This document shows positions 27,416 through 35,741 of a stretch of 64,000 nucleotides of DNA, one piece after another (positions within the stretch are counted from its first letter, which is position 1; each line of letters begins with the position of its first letter). Source of the DNA: Chryseobacterium ginsenosidimutans (GTDB taxonomy: Bacteria; Bacteroidota; Bacteroidia; Flavobacteriales; Weeksellaceae). The position numbers and the translations under genes were made by a program. Location of the stretch: positions 372,001 through 436,000 of the forward strand of contig NZ_JANUCO010000001.1 in NCBI RefSeq assembly GCF_024807225.1, given 5' to 3'. Under the pieces are notes generated by a model. The model did not search any database, was not told where the DNA came from, and saw only the letters and a program-made list of their open reading frames with translations.

Positions 27416-28313
27416 ACTTATTCTTGCCGAAAAATCTTTAAAAGGAATTTCCTTTGGCGATGCTTTTGGAGAAAGTTTTTTTGGAGAAGAAAGCTTAATG
27501 AAGAACCAGATTCATCAAAAAATTCTGCCTGAAAGCTTGTTAGATTTTACAGATGATACAATTATGGCAATTGCTGTTTTTAAATCATTAGAAAAATTTG
27601 GAGAAATAAATCAGGATTTTCTGGCAGAAGAGTTTACGAAGAACTATTATTTGGATGTCAACAGAGGTTACGGACCGTCAATGCACCAATATTTCAGAGC
27701 TGTAAAAAGCGGAGAAAACTGGAAAGAAGTTTCTTATTCAAAGTTTGAAGGACAAGGTTCGATGGGGAATGGCGGAGCGATGAGAGCATCAGTAATGGGA
27801 GGCTATTTTTATGATGATTTGGATAAGCTTAAACTTAATGCAGAGCTTTCCTGTGAAGTTACTCACGCCAACAAAGAAGCGATAGAAGGAACAAAAACAA
27901 TTGCGTTGGCGGCGGCTTTTGCCATTCAGGAAAAATTAGGAACTATACAATTGAATCAACGGGAATTTATCCAAAAAATTCAAAATGAGTTAGATGATTC
28001 GGATATGAAAAGTAAGTTAAATAAAGTTCTTTATTTAGAAGGAAATCCAAGCATTGAATTATTGGTGAAAACCTTAGGAAACGGAACGAAAATGACCGCT
28101 CAGGATACTGTTCCGATTGTTATCTGGATGATTTCAAGATACCGAAATAATTTTGAAGAATGTCTTTGGAATACCGTTTCTGCTTTAGGAGACAGAGATA
28201 CGACTTGCGCAATGGCGGGAGGAATAAGCGCTTTATGTGGTGATGAAAATACAATTCCTCAGTGGACGAAAAATGTAGAAAATTGGAAAAAAAGCGAATT
28301 TTATGAAAATTGA
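27402..28313 (+). CDS. ADP-ribosylglycohydrolase family protein (first copy)
   Basis: A 303-residue ADP-ribosylglycohydrolase-fold enzyme. Metal-site motifs are visible: GISFGDAFGE, DDTIMAIAV, GNGGAMRAS and the C-terminal DRDTTCAMAGGI, matching the DxDTxxxxG pattern. It would cleave ADP-ribose from a side chain, classically arginine, or a small molecule. It is translationally coupled on both sides: 14 bases overlap with the DUF4291 gene and 11 with the MacroD gene. A second, quite different copy lies at 32.7 kb, suggesting different substrates. Confidence 0.88.
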   Translation: MKTNKLILAEKSLKGISFGDAFGESFFGEESLMKNQIHQKILPESLLDFTDDTIMAIAVFKSLEKFGEINQDFLAEEFTKNYYLDVNRGYGPSMHQYFRAVKSGENWKEVSYSKFEGQGSMGNGGAMRASVMGGYFYDDLDKLKLNAELSCEVTHANKEAIEGTKTIALAAAFAIQEKLGTIQLNQREFIQKIQNELDDSDMKSKLNKVLYLEGNPSIELLVKTLGNGTKMTAQDTVPIVIWMISRYRNNFEECLWNTVSALGDRDTTCAMAGGISALCGDENTIPQWTKNVENWKKSEFYEN

Positions 28314-28812
28314 ATTAATAAAAGGCGATATCACCAAAATAAAAGCCGACGCAATCGTTAATGCTGCCAATTCATCTTTATTGGGAGGTGGTGGAGTTGA
28401 CGGAGCAATTCATCGTGTGGGAGGAAAGCAAATTTTAGATGAATGCATTGAAATTAGAAATAGACAGGGAAAATGTAAAACCGGTGAAGCTGTCGTGACA
28501 ACAGCCGGAAATCTTCCTGCAAAATATGTCATTCATACGGTTGGTTCGGTTTGGAATAATAATGAAGAAAAAAGCTCAGAATTATTGGCAAATTGCTATA
28601 AAAATTCTTTGAAATTGGCAGAAAGCCTCGATGTTAAAACCATTGCTTTTCCAAATATCAGCACAGGAGTTTATAGATTTCCAAAAGAATTGGCTGGAGA
28701 AATTGCTGTTCGTGAAGTCCAGAATTTCAAATCTGAAACCATTGAAAAAATTGTTTTTGTTTGCTTTGACGATGAAAATGAAATGATTTATAGACGACTT
28801 TTAAATCTTTAA
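28303..28812 (+). CDS. MacroD-type macrodomain, O-acetyl-ADP-ribose deacetylase (YmdB-like)
   Basis: A 169-residue MacroD/YmdB-class macrodomain: KGDITKIKADAIVNAANSSL, GGGGVDGAIHRVGG, CKTGEAVVTTAGNLPAKYVIHTVG and FPNISTGVYRFP. This class hydrolyses O-acetyl-ADP-ribose made by sirtuins and mono-ADP-ribose on Glu/Asp. The sirtuin in the same cluster would make exactly that substrate. It overlaps the upstream ADP-ribosylglycohydrolase gene by 11 bases. Confidence 0.92.
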   Translation: MKIELIKGDITKIKADAIVNAANSSLLGGGGVDGAIHRVGGKQILDECIEIRNRQGKCKTGEAVVTTAGNLPAKYVIHTVGSVWNNNEEKSSELLANCYKNSLKLAESLDVKTIAFPNISTGVYRFPKELAGEIAVREVQNFKSETIEKIVFVCFDDENEMIYRRLLNL

Positions 28813-28816
28813 AACC

Positions 28817-30796
28817 ATGAAAAAAACACTACTTTTAGCAATATTGATCCCGTTTACCAATGCTTTTTCTCAGGAAAAAGATTCGATCAGAGATATTCAG
28901 GAAGTTGTGATACAAAGTGAGGCGGGAAGATTGCAGGCGGTGAATTTTCACAATATCAATCCGGCTAAAAGTATTCAAAATGTAGGGAAGGAGCCTTCAT
29001 TTTTATTGTCAGAATCTGTTCCGTCGGTTACGGCATATTCGGATACGGGCGGAAATAATGGTTATTCTTATTACAGAATTCGTGGGATTGATCAGACGAG
29101 AATCAACATTTCTATGGATGGAGCACCGATGAATGAGCCGGAAGATCAGGGTTCTTATTTTTCGAATTATCCGGATATTTTTAATTCTTTTGATAAAATT
29201 CAGATCCAGAAAGGAGTGGGTTTATCGAAGAACGGAACGGCAAGTTATGGCGGAAGCATTCAGTTGTTTTCTCCTGATTTAAAAGAAAAAAACCTTGAAT
29301 TTGGAGCAAATTATGGTTCGTACAATTCATTGAGGTTGTACGGAAAATACACTTCAGGAATTAAAAATAATATGGGAATTCATGTGAGATTATCCGAAAT
29401 TTATTCTGATGGTTACAAGTATAATTCCTCTAATCATGGACAGTCTGCGTTTATCAGCGGCGGAATTTTCAAAGATAAAAGTATCTGGAAATTCAATGCA
29501 TTGATGGGAAATCAAAGAAATCAACAGGCTTGGTTGGGTGTTACTCAGGAACAAATTGATAAAGATCCGCGAACGAATGGAAACAGGGATGAAAAAGACC
29601 GGTTTTTTCAGACGTTTCTGCAGGTTTTTAATCAGACGAAACTAAGCGAATCTTCTTCTCTTCAAAGCAGTATTCATTATACGAATTTGAATGGAAATTA
29701 TGATTTTAACGTAAATAATTTCATCGGATTGCCGGAAAATGGAGAAATTTACAATTATGCTTTTAACTCGAATTTCTTGGGATTTTACACCAATTTTCAG
29801 AATAAATTTAAAAACGGAAAAATTGTCGCCGGAATTAATGGAAATGTATACAGTAGAAATCACACGGGAAGCGAGCTTTCTTTGGGAGAATTGTACAGAA
29901 ATACAGGGTATAAAAATGATGTAAGTGCTTTTGCTCAGGCAGAATTTAAGGCTGGAAAGTGGGTTTTTTCCGGAGATGTTCAGTATAGATTTGCAGATTT
30001 CAGATATAAAGGAGATCTTTCGATGAATGAATTGGAGTGGAATTTCTTTAATCCAAAAGTTGGAATTAATTATCTGATTAACAATGAGTCAAACGTGTAT
30101 TTCAGTTTGGGAACAGTAGGAAGAGAACCGACCAGAAATGATATTTTTATGGGAAATGATAACTTGATGTTGGGTGAAAATAATCAATTAGCGCTTGGAA
30201 CCATTACGCCTGAATATGTGACTGATTATGAGTTAGGTTACCGTTTTAATAAAGAAAAAATAAAACTGGAATTCAATGTCTTTTACATGGATTTTAAAGA
30301 TGAAATTGTCCTCAACGGAAACTTCGGACCCAACGGATTGGCGTTAACCAATAAAGTGGATAAAAGTTACAGATTGGGAGCAGAAATATCATTCAATTAT
30401 CAGATGAATGAGCATTGGAATTTGAAAAATAACTCGTCTTTTTTGTATTCAAGAATTAAAGAAGAAAATATTTCGTTTAGTCCGGTATTGACTCCGAAAT
30501 TTATTGTAAATCAGGAAGTAAGCTATAAATTGAAGAATTTTACGATTAACGTAAGTTCCAGATTTCAGGGCAGTTCGTATATGGATTTTTCAAACACTGC
30601 AAAACTTCCGTCTTATGTAATTTTGAATTCCGGAGTTTTGTATGATTGGAATCAATGGCAAATCGGATTTTTTGTGAATAATATAACGAACAAGCGGTAT
30701 TATAATTACGGTTACACGGAAACAGATGGCACGGGAAAATATTTTATTCAGATGCCGAGGAATTTTATGGCTTCTTTAAAATTTAAAGTTTTTTAA
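28817..30796 (+). CDS. TonB-dependent outer-membrane receptor in the NAD/ADP-ribose operon
   Basis: A 659-residue receptor with signal peptide (TNAFSQ cleavage region) and a plug domain from about residue 40 (EVVIQSEAG, YRIRGIDQTRINISMDGAPMN). A barrel of about 22 strands follows, ending in a phenylalanine (FKVF). It is not SusC-like: no long N-terminal carboxypeptidase-regulatory domain and no SusD partner. It lies 4 bases after the MacroD gene and 1 base before the NadR-like gene, which suggests uptake of an NAD precursor such as nicotinamide riboside or a nucleotide. No PnuC-type inner-membrane transporter is seen in the window. Confidence 0.85.
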   Translation: MKKTLLLAILIPFTNAFSQEKDSIRDIQEVVIQSEAGRLQAVNFHNINPAKSIQNVGKEPSFLLSESVPSVTAYSDTGGNNGYSYYRIRGIDQTRINISMDGAPMNEPEDQGSYFSNYPDIFNSFDKIQIQKGVGLSKNGTASYGGSIQLFSPDLKEKNLEFGANYGSYNSLRLYGKYTSGIKNNMGIHVRLSEIYSDGYKYNSSNHGQSAFISGGIFKDKSIWKFNALMGNQRNQQAWLGVTQEQIDKDPRTNGNRDEKDRFFQTFLQVFNQTKLSESSSLQSSIHYTNLNGNYDFNVNNFIGLPENGEIYNYAFNSNFLGFYTNFQNKFKNGKIVAGINGNVYSRNHTGSELSLGELYRNTGYKNDVSAFAQAEFKAGKWVFSGDVQYRFADFRYKGDLSMNELEWNFFNPKVGINYLINNESNVYFSLGTVGREPTRNDIFMGNDNLMLGENNQLALGTITPEYVTDYELGYRFNKEKIKLEFNVFYMDFKDEIVLNGNFGPNGLALTNKVDKSYRLGAEISFNYQMNEHWNLKNNSSFLYSRIKEENISFSPVLTPKFIVNQEVSYKLKNFTINVSSRFQGSSYMDFSNTAKLPSYVILNSGVLYDWNQWQIGFFVNNITNKRYYNYGYTETDGTGKYFIQMPRNFMASLKFKVF

Positions 30797-30797
30797 A

Positions 30798-31793
30798 ATG
30801 AAGGGTTTTGTATTTGGAAAGTTTTATCCGTTTCATATCGGTCATCAGAAGATGATCGAATTCGCCCTTGAAAAAGGAAGTGTAACGGTTTTGGTATGTG
30901 CCGAAGAAAAGGAAAAAATAGACGGAAATATCAGAAAAGAATGGATTAAGGAAACTTTTAAAGGGAACAAAAATCTGAAGGTTAAAGTTTTTAAATACGA
31001 TGAAAATAATTTCCCTAATACTTCTGTTTCAGACTGGGAAGTTTCCAAAATATGGAGTGAAGTTTTTAAAGAATATTTTAAAGAGGAGGAGTTTCTCGTG
31101 ACTTCTGAGGAATATGGCGAAATGCTTTCTATGATTATGGATATCGACCATTTTATGTTTGATGAAAACAGGGAAAATATTCAAATTTCAGCTTCAGAAA
31201 TTCGTGAAAATTTGTTTGAAAACTGGAATTATCTTCCGTTATCTGTTCAAAAATATTTTGCTTTAAAAGTTGTTTTTCTTGGCACGGAATCTACCGGAAA
31301 AACTGTGATGACAAATAATTTATCTGAATATTTTGGAGCAAACAAGGTTTCAGAAGCGGGACGAGATCTTATTTCAGATTCAAAAGAATTTGATTGTAAT
31401 GATTTGAAAAAAGTGTACACAGAACACGCCAATCGAATTGAAAATGTGGATTATCGTGAAAGTTTTTTAACGTTGATCGACACTGATATTCACATTACAA
31501 AATCGTATTCTGAATTTATTTTCGGTAAAAAATTATCGGTTCCGGAAGAAATTATAGAGAAAAATAAAGCCGATCTCTATCTTTATTCCACGAAAGATGC
31601 AGAGTATATTCAGGACGGAACAAGGCTTGAAATCGATGACAGAAATAAATTAGACGAAAGCCATCGAAACATTTTAAAAGAAGACAAAATAGATTTTTTG
31701 GAAATTTCCGGAAGCTGGAATGACAGGGAAAAAATGGCGGTTGAAAACATCAAAAATTTAATTTTGAAAAGACAAATGATGTTCAAAAATTAA
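30798..31793 (+). CDS. nadR: NadR-like bifunctional NMN adenylyltransferase / ribosylnicotinamide kinase
   Basis: A 331-residue two-domain enzyme. The N-terminal nucleotidyltransferase has GKFYPFHIGH and ISASEIREN, the ISxTxxR-type motif. The C-terminal kinase has a P-loop GTESTGKT near residue 160. It has no N-terminal helix-turn-helix, so it is an enzyme, not the enteric NadR repressor. Together the domains turn nicotinamide riboside into NAD via NMN. This fits uptake by the adjacent TonB receptor and consumption by the downstream sirtuin and KptA. Confidence 0.88.
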   Translation: MKGFVFGKFYPFHIGHQKMIEFALEKGSVTVLVCAEEKEKIDGNIRKEWIKETFKGNKNLKVKVFKYDENNFPNTSVSDWEVSKIWSEVFKEYFKEEEFLVTSEEYGEMLSMIMDIDHFMFDENRENIQISASEIRENLFENWNYLPLSVQKYFALKVVFLGTESTGKTVMTNNLSEYFGANKVSEAGRDLISDSKEFDCNDLKKVYTEHANRIENVDYRESFLTLIDTDIHITKSYSEFIFGKKLSVPEEIIEKNKADLYLYSTKDAEYIQDGTRLEIDDRNKLDESHRNILKEDKIDFLEISGSWNDREKMAVENIKNLILKRQMMFKN

Positions 31794-31837
31794 TCTGATT
31801 GTCCCATAATCCAGCAGAGTTGAAAAGACTTTGGGTT

Positions 31838-31920
31838 CTTTGCTAAGTAGAACGCCTTTGCGAACTTTAAAATCAACAGCATTATTTGCAAAAAATCTTT
31901 GTGGACTTTGCGTTTAAAAA
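31838..31920. repeat. Interspersed repeat copy between nadR and the sirtuin gene
   Basis: Shares CGCCTTTGCGAAC, AAAAAATCTTTG and TTGCGTT blocks, in the same order and spacing, with 37268-37351. Its presence inside the otherwise compact gene cluster suggests a later insertion or an operon boundary. Confidence 0.65.
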
Positions 31921-31982
31921 AAGGCATTATTATTATTATTAAAAGCGGACATTCAAGAAAATTAATATTTAATAAAAAACAA

Positions 31983-32669
31983 ATGAAAAAATTAACCATA
32001 TTAAGCGGTGCCGGAATCAGCGCCGAAAGCGGAATAAAAACATTCAGAGACGGAGATGGTCTTTGGGAAAATCATAGTATAACAGATGTTGCAAGTCCGG
32101 AAGGATGGCGAAAAGACAGAGCTTTGGTATTGGAATTTTACAACCAGAGACGTCGCCAGATTCATGAAGTACATCCAAACGATGCACACAAATTAATTGC
32201 AGATTTAGAAAAACATTTCGATGTTCAGATCATCACACAAAATATCGATGATCTGCACGAAAGAGCAGGATCTACAAACATTCTTCATATTCACGGAGAA
32301 TTGTTGAAATCTTGCTCATGCAATAATAAAAATCTTGTTTACGATCAAAAAGAAGATATCAATATCGGAGACAAAGCAGAAGATGGAGCTCAATTGAGAC
32401 CTTTTATCGTTTGGTTCGGAGAAGATGTTCCTTCGATGAAAGAAGCGACAAAAAAAGCAAAAGAAGCAGATATTTTCCTGGTAATCGGAACGTCTCTACA
32501 GGTTTATCCGGCTGCAGGATTGCTTCATGATATTAAAGATGATTGTCTTTTAATTGTAATCAATCCCAACGAAACAGGCTTCGGATACGGACAAAGAGCG
32601 GTCGTAATGAAAGAAACCGCAACAAAAGGAATGCAATTATTATTTGATAAATTAGTAAATCTTGCCTAA
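31983..32669 (+). CDS. Sir2 family NAD-dependent protein deacylase
   Basis: A 228-residue class III-like sirtuin: SGAGISAESGIKTFRD, the YxxR pair in EFYNQRRRQ that favours succinyl or malonyl lysine, TQNIDDLHERAG, HIHGE with the catalytic histidine, and WFGEDVP. The usual zinc cysteines are reduced to CSC followed by a Cys-free loop; other Bacteroidota sirtuins I recall also lack the zinc module. The ATG at 31983 is chosen because upstream in-frame sequence is repeat DNA. Products would be O-acyl-ADP-ribose and nicotinamide, linking it to the MacroD and NadR-like genes. Confidence 0.9.
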   Translation: MKKLTILSGAGISAESGIKTFRDGDGLWENHSITDVASPEGWRKDRALVLEFYNQRRRQIHEVHPNDAHKLIADLEKHFDVQIITQNIDDLHERAGSTNILHIHGELLKSCSCNNKNLVYDQKEDINIGDKAEDGAQLRPFIVWFGEDVPSMKEATKKAKEADIFLVIGTSLQVYPAAGLLHDIKDDCLLIVINPNETGFGYGQRAVVMKETATKGMQLLFDKLVNLA

Positions 32670-33631
32670 TGGAAAACATTGTAAAAGCTGGGGTTTTTGG
32701 GGTTTGCATCGCTGATGCGTTGGGTGTTCCGGTGGAGTTCAGAAGCAGGGAACAATTAAAACGCTCGCCGGTTACAAAAATGAGAGCTTTAGGAACACAT
32801 CATCAACCTGCGGGAACGTGGAGTGATGATGGTTCTTTAACGTTATGTCTTGCAGATAGCCTTTGTAATGGATATAATTTGGAAGATATTGCTTTGAAGT
32901 TTTTACAATGGTACAATGCGGAAATTTGGACTCCACACGGAAGAGTTTTCGATATTGGAATAGCAACTTCACAAGCCATCCATAGAATTAGCAAAGGAAC
33001 TTCCCCTACTTTATGTGGTGGAACAAGTGAGTTTGATAATGGCAATGGTTCGTTGATGAGAATTTTACCGTTATTATTTTATAGTAAAGATTTTCCTATT
33101 GAGAAACGTTTTGATATTACAAAAGATGTTTCCAGGATCACACACGGACACATTCGTTCTACTTTGGCTTGCTTTATTTATTTGGAACTCGCTTTGGAAA
33201 TTCTGAAAGGAAAAGATAAATGGGATGCGTACAAAACAATGCAGACAACAGTTCGGAACTTTTTGGATCATAATCCGATTTGTTCTCAAGATGAAATGGA
33301 TAAATTCCATCGAATTTTAGAATTAAAGGTTGGCGAATATGATCTGGCTCCGTTACATATTTTGAAAGAAGAAGAAATAAGTTCATCAGGTTACGTTCTC
33401 CACAGTTTAGAGGCTTCATTATGGTGTTTTCTAAATTCTGAAAGTTATTCTGAAGCAGTTTTGAAAGCAGTCAATTTAGGAGAAGATACCGATACAACAG
33501 GAGCGATTACAGGAGGAATTGCCGGAATTTATTATGGTTTTGAAAATATTCCTGAGGAGTGGGTTGCTGAATTGGTGAGGAAGGAGGATATTGGAAAACT
33601 GTGTGAGAAATTAAATGAGAAATTAAAATGA
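32669..33631 (+). CDS. ADP-ribosylglycohydrolase family protein (second copy)
   Basis: A 320-residue enzyme with the same fold as the copy at 27.4 kb but clearly different sequence: GVCIADALGVPVEFRSREQL, WSDDGSLTLCLADSL, NGNGSLMRILPL and GEDTDTTGAITGGIAGIYYG. The metal-binding DD and DxDT motifs are intact. It starts on the last base of the sirtuin stop and overlaps the next gene by four bases, so it is tightly coupled. It resembles DraG/ADP-ribosylarginine-hydrolase types; the target is unknown. Confidence 0.9.
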   Translation: MENIVKAGVFGVCIADALGVPVEFRSREQLKRSPVTKMRALGTHHQPAGTWSDDGSLTLCLADSLCNGYNLEDIALKFLQWYNAEIWTPHGRVFDIGIATSQAIHRISKGTSPTLCGGTSEFDNGNGSLMRILPLLFYSKDFPIEKRFDITKDVSRITHGHIRSTLACFIYLELALEILKGKDKWDAYKTMQTTVRNFLDHNPICSQDEMDKFHRILELKVGEYDLAPLHILKEEEISSSGYVLHSLEASLWCFLNSESYSEAVLKAVNLGEDTDTTGAITGGIAGIYYGFENIPEEWVAELVRKEDIGKLCEKLNEKLK

Positions 33632-34788
33632 AAACAGTCACATTTTACGTCTTGCTTGGATTGAAGGATCTTGAGTTTTTGGATAAAAATAGTTTTACAG
33701 TACTACCATCTAATGAAATACCTTTTACTTTCAAGAAGGAGGATATTGAAAAATATGCAGAAACTTCAAAAGAGTATACAGATAATATTTTAATTACAGC
33801 AAGAGTTGAGTGTGACTTGGATCGGTTTACTGAATACAGAGATTCTCATCCAGACGAAAATTTGACTGAGTTTGGAGGACTTTCAGAAGTAAAAACGGAT
33901 ACGCTTAATCATTCTTTAATTGATAAAATTATAATAGAAAATGTTTTTGGAAAAGATCTTCAAAACTCTAATAATGAAAAAATACTATCAATTCTTGAAT
34001 TTGAAGAGTCCTTTTTTAGTTTTAGATTGAGGACTTTTCTAAATACTAATTCCAGGGATGTAATTCCAGCGGATTATTTTGACGAACCCGTTGAGGATAA
34101 TATTATGAAAGAAGAAAATGATGAAAATTTTAAAAAAATTGTCAAAGAACAAAGAGATTTTATAAATGAAACTAAAGAGATTACTTCAAAAATCAATACG
34201 GTGGAAGAGGCTGTTGACTTTTTAATTAATAAAGATTTAAACAAAAAGGATTTTGAAGAAATTAAAAATAAATCTGTAGCAAATCAATTTGAGGAAACTG
34301 TAGAACATTTTGGCTATGGAATGTATCTTCGCAATTTCTTTATTTATCCAAACGAAAATAAAATTTTTCTTGAGAATTTAAGAAACTATAAAGGTCATTA
34401 TATAGATGATTTTGGGGAATTTGGGGTAGGAATCATCGGAGATTTACTATGGAGGAAAATAAATAATTGTGAAACAACAGAACAAAATAGTACAAAAATA
34501 AAAGAAATTCAAGAAAGAATTAACAGTGATATTGAAAGAGATTCTCATTGGGATTTGCATATCAAAATGAAACTTCTTTCTTATAATTTTACAGAAGATG
34601 AGATTGAAAAACATCTGAAATTACAAAAAAAGATGGATGATGAAAATGCTAATTTTGATGAATATTATTTTCAACAAAAAGCTCTTTTAGCAAGATTAAA
34701 TGAAGAAGAAAAACAAACTTTCGAAAATTTGAAACAAGATTATTTAAACATACAAAATGTAATAAATAAACTAAAACACAAACCATGA
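33628..34788 (+). CDS. Unknown 386-residue protein between ADP-ribosylglycohydrolase and KptA
   Basis: It is coupled by ATGA overlaps on both sides, so it is almost certainly part of the same pathway. No signal or membrane segment. The N-terminal about 140 residues look alpha/beta, the middle is coiled-coil-like (KIVKEQRDFINETKEITSKI), and the stretch EEAVDFLINKDLNK with YGMYLRNFF and IIGDLLWRKI resembles DUF6794-type domains. The C-terminal about 100 residues are charged helices. No catalytic motif is evident. A role in substrate recognition, or as an unrecognised ADP-ribosyl transferase or its partner, is speculation. Confidence 0.6.
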   Translation: MKTVTFYVLLGLKDLEFLDKNSFTVLPSNEIPFTFKKEDIEKYAETSKEYTDNILITARVECDLDRFTEYRDSHPDENLTEFGGLSEVKTDTLNHSLIDKIIIENVFGKDLQNSNNEKILSILEFEESFFSFRLRTFLNTNSRDVIPADYFDEPVEDNIMKEENDENFKKIVKEQRDFINETKEITSKINTVEEAVDFLINKDLNKKDFEEIKNKSVANQFEETVEHFGYGMYLRNFFIYPNENKIFLENLRNYKGHYIDDFGEFGVGIIGDLLWRKINNCETTEQNSTKIKEIQERINSDIERDSHWDLHIKMKLLSYNFTEDEIEKHLKLQKKMDDENANFDEYYFQQKALLARLNEEEKQTFENLKQDYLNIQNVINKLKHKP

Positions 34789-35339
34789 ACGAACAACAAA
34801 ATAAAAAAACAAGCAAATTCCTGAGCTACGTTCTCAGGCATCATCCCGAAATTATCGGGTTGAATTTAGATGAAAACGGATGGGCAAATGTTGATGAATT
34901 AATCACAAAATCAAAAAGAGATTCTTATGAAGGTTTTACCTTTGAAGAACTGGATGAAATTGTGCAGACCAATGCTAAAAAACGATTTGCTTTTAATGAA
35001 GATAAAACAAGAATCAGAGCCAGTCAGGGACATTCGATTGATATTAATCTGGATTTAATTCCACAACAGCCGCCCGAATTTTTGTATCACGGAACGGCTC
35101 AAAATAATATCGATTCCATTTTAGAAAAAGGTATTGAAAAAAGAAACCGACAACACGTTCATTTAAGCATCGATAAAGAGACCGCAACAAATGTCGGAAT
35201 GCGCCACGGAAAACCGATTATTCTGACCATAAGCACAAGGAAAATGTTTGAGGATGGTATCGAATTTTATCTTTCAGAAAACGAAGTCTGGCTGACGGAT
35301 TTTGTGGATGCAAAATATATTGCGCATAGCAAAGATTAA
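34785..35339 (+). CDS. kptA: RNA 2'-phosphotransferase (KptA/Tpt1 family)
   Basis: A 184-residue enzyme that moves an internal or terminal RNA 2'-phosphate to NAD, giving ADP-ribose 1''-2''-cyclic phosphate and nicotinamide; some members also cap nucleic-acid ends with ADP-ribose. The N-terminal lobe has KFLSYVLRHHPEIIGLNLD followed by NGW. The NAD-binding lobe has YHGTAQNN, RQHVHLS and GMRHGKPI. It overlaps the upstream unknown gene by four bases. Part of its NAD-binding lobe is duplicated 0.7 kb downstream. Confidence 0.93.
   Translation: MNEQQNKKTSKFLSYVLRHHPEIIGLNLDENGWANVDELITKSKRDSYEGFTFEELDEIVQTNAKKRFAFNEDKTRIRASQGHSIDINLDLIPQQPPEFLYHGTAQNNIDSILEKGIEKRNRQHVHLSIDKETATNVGMRHGKPIILTISTRKMFEDGIEFYLSENEVWLTDFVDAKYIAHSKD
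35041..35337 (+). repeat. Direct repeat, copy 1 (inside kptA)
   Basis: About 290 bases of kptA, from the linker to the end, recur almost unchanged at 35817-36108. The two copies flank the double-glycine peptide gene. Confidence 0.9.
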
Positions 35340-35457
35340 TATAAAAAAATAATACTCTTATAAAGAATATTTATTTATATTAAATATTTCTTATATTGGT
35401 GTATTAAATCGGGGTGTCCGAAAAACGTACAGAGTAGGAAAATCAAACAAAATCATT

Positions 35458-35658
35458 ATGAAAAAATTAAACAAAATCTCAAGAGAAAATTTAAAATCTA
35501 TTAAAGGAGGAATTACTCAGGAATGTGCAGCTTGGTGGGGATCAGGTAGACCATATTACAGTAATCAGGCAACCTGCCTTCAAGCTCCTTCAAGTGATCC
35601 TGAATTTGAAAATATTTGCACAAATCAATGTGGACGTTGGTATGTGGTGAATTACTAA
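35458..35658 (+). CDS. Double-glycine-leader, bacteriocin-like small peptide precursor
   Basis: A 66-residue peptide. The leader KKLNKISRENLKSIKGG is of the ComC/bacteriocin double-glycine type common in Chryseobacterium. The predicted mature part, about 48 residues, has four cysteines and several aromatic residues (ECAAWWGSG, ATCLQ, ICTNQCGRW). Maturation would need a C39-type peptidase transporter, which is not in this window. It has its own terminator and is inserted between kptA and the kptA remnant, so it may not belong to the NAD pathway. Confidence 0.7.
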   Translation: MKKLNKISRENLKSIKGGITQECAAWWGSGRPYYSNQATCLQAPSSDPEFENICTNQCGRWYVVNY

Positions 35659-35679
35659 TTAATGAATAAAGTAAAAAAT

Positions 35680-35715
35680 GCCCCTGTAAAGTATCAAACT
35701 TTTAGGGGTTTTTTT
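35680..35715 (+). terminator. Terminator of the small peptide gene
   Basis: CCCCT-AAAGT pairs with AAACTTTTAGGGG, followed by seven T. Confidence 0.75.
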
Positions 35716-35741
35716 ATGGAAAACAAAATTTACAGTTTAGG

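Noticed and set aside
24755..28812. A DarTG-type toxin-antitoxin pair
   Set aside because: A TARG1-like macrodomain is present, but no DarT-type ADP-ribosyltransferase was recognised next to it.
31899..31982. N-terminal extension of the sirtuin
   Set aside because: The extra codons are repeat DNA and poly-isoleucine; the family begins at the ATG at 31983.
31983..32669. Loss of zinc cysteines in the sirtuin as a novelty
   Set aside because: Similar zinc-less sirtuins are, as far as I know, usual in Bacteroidota, so it is noted only in the gene entry.
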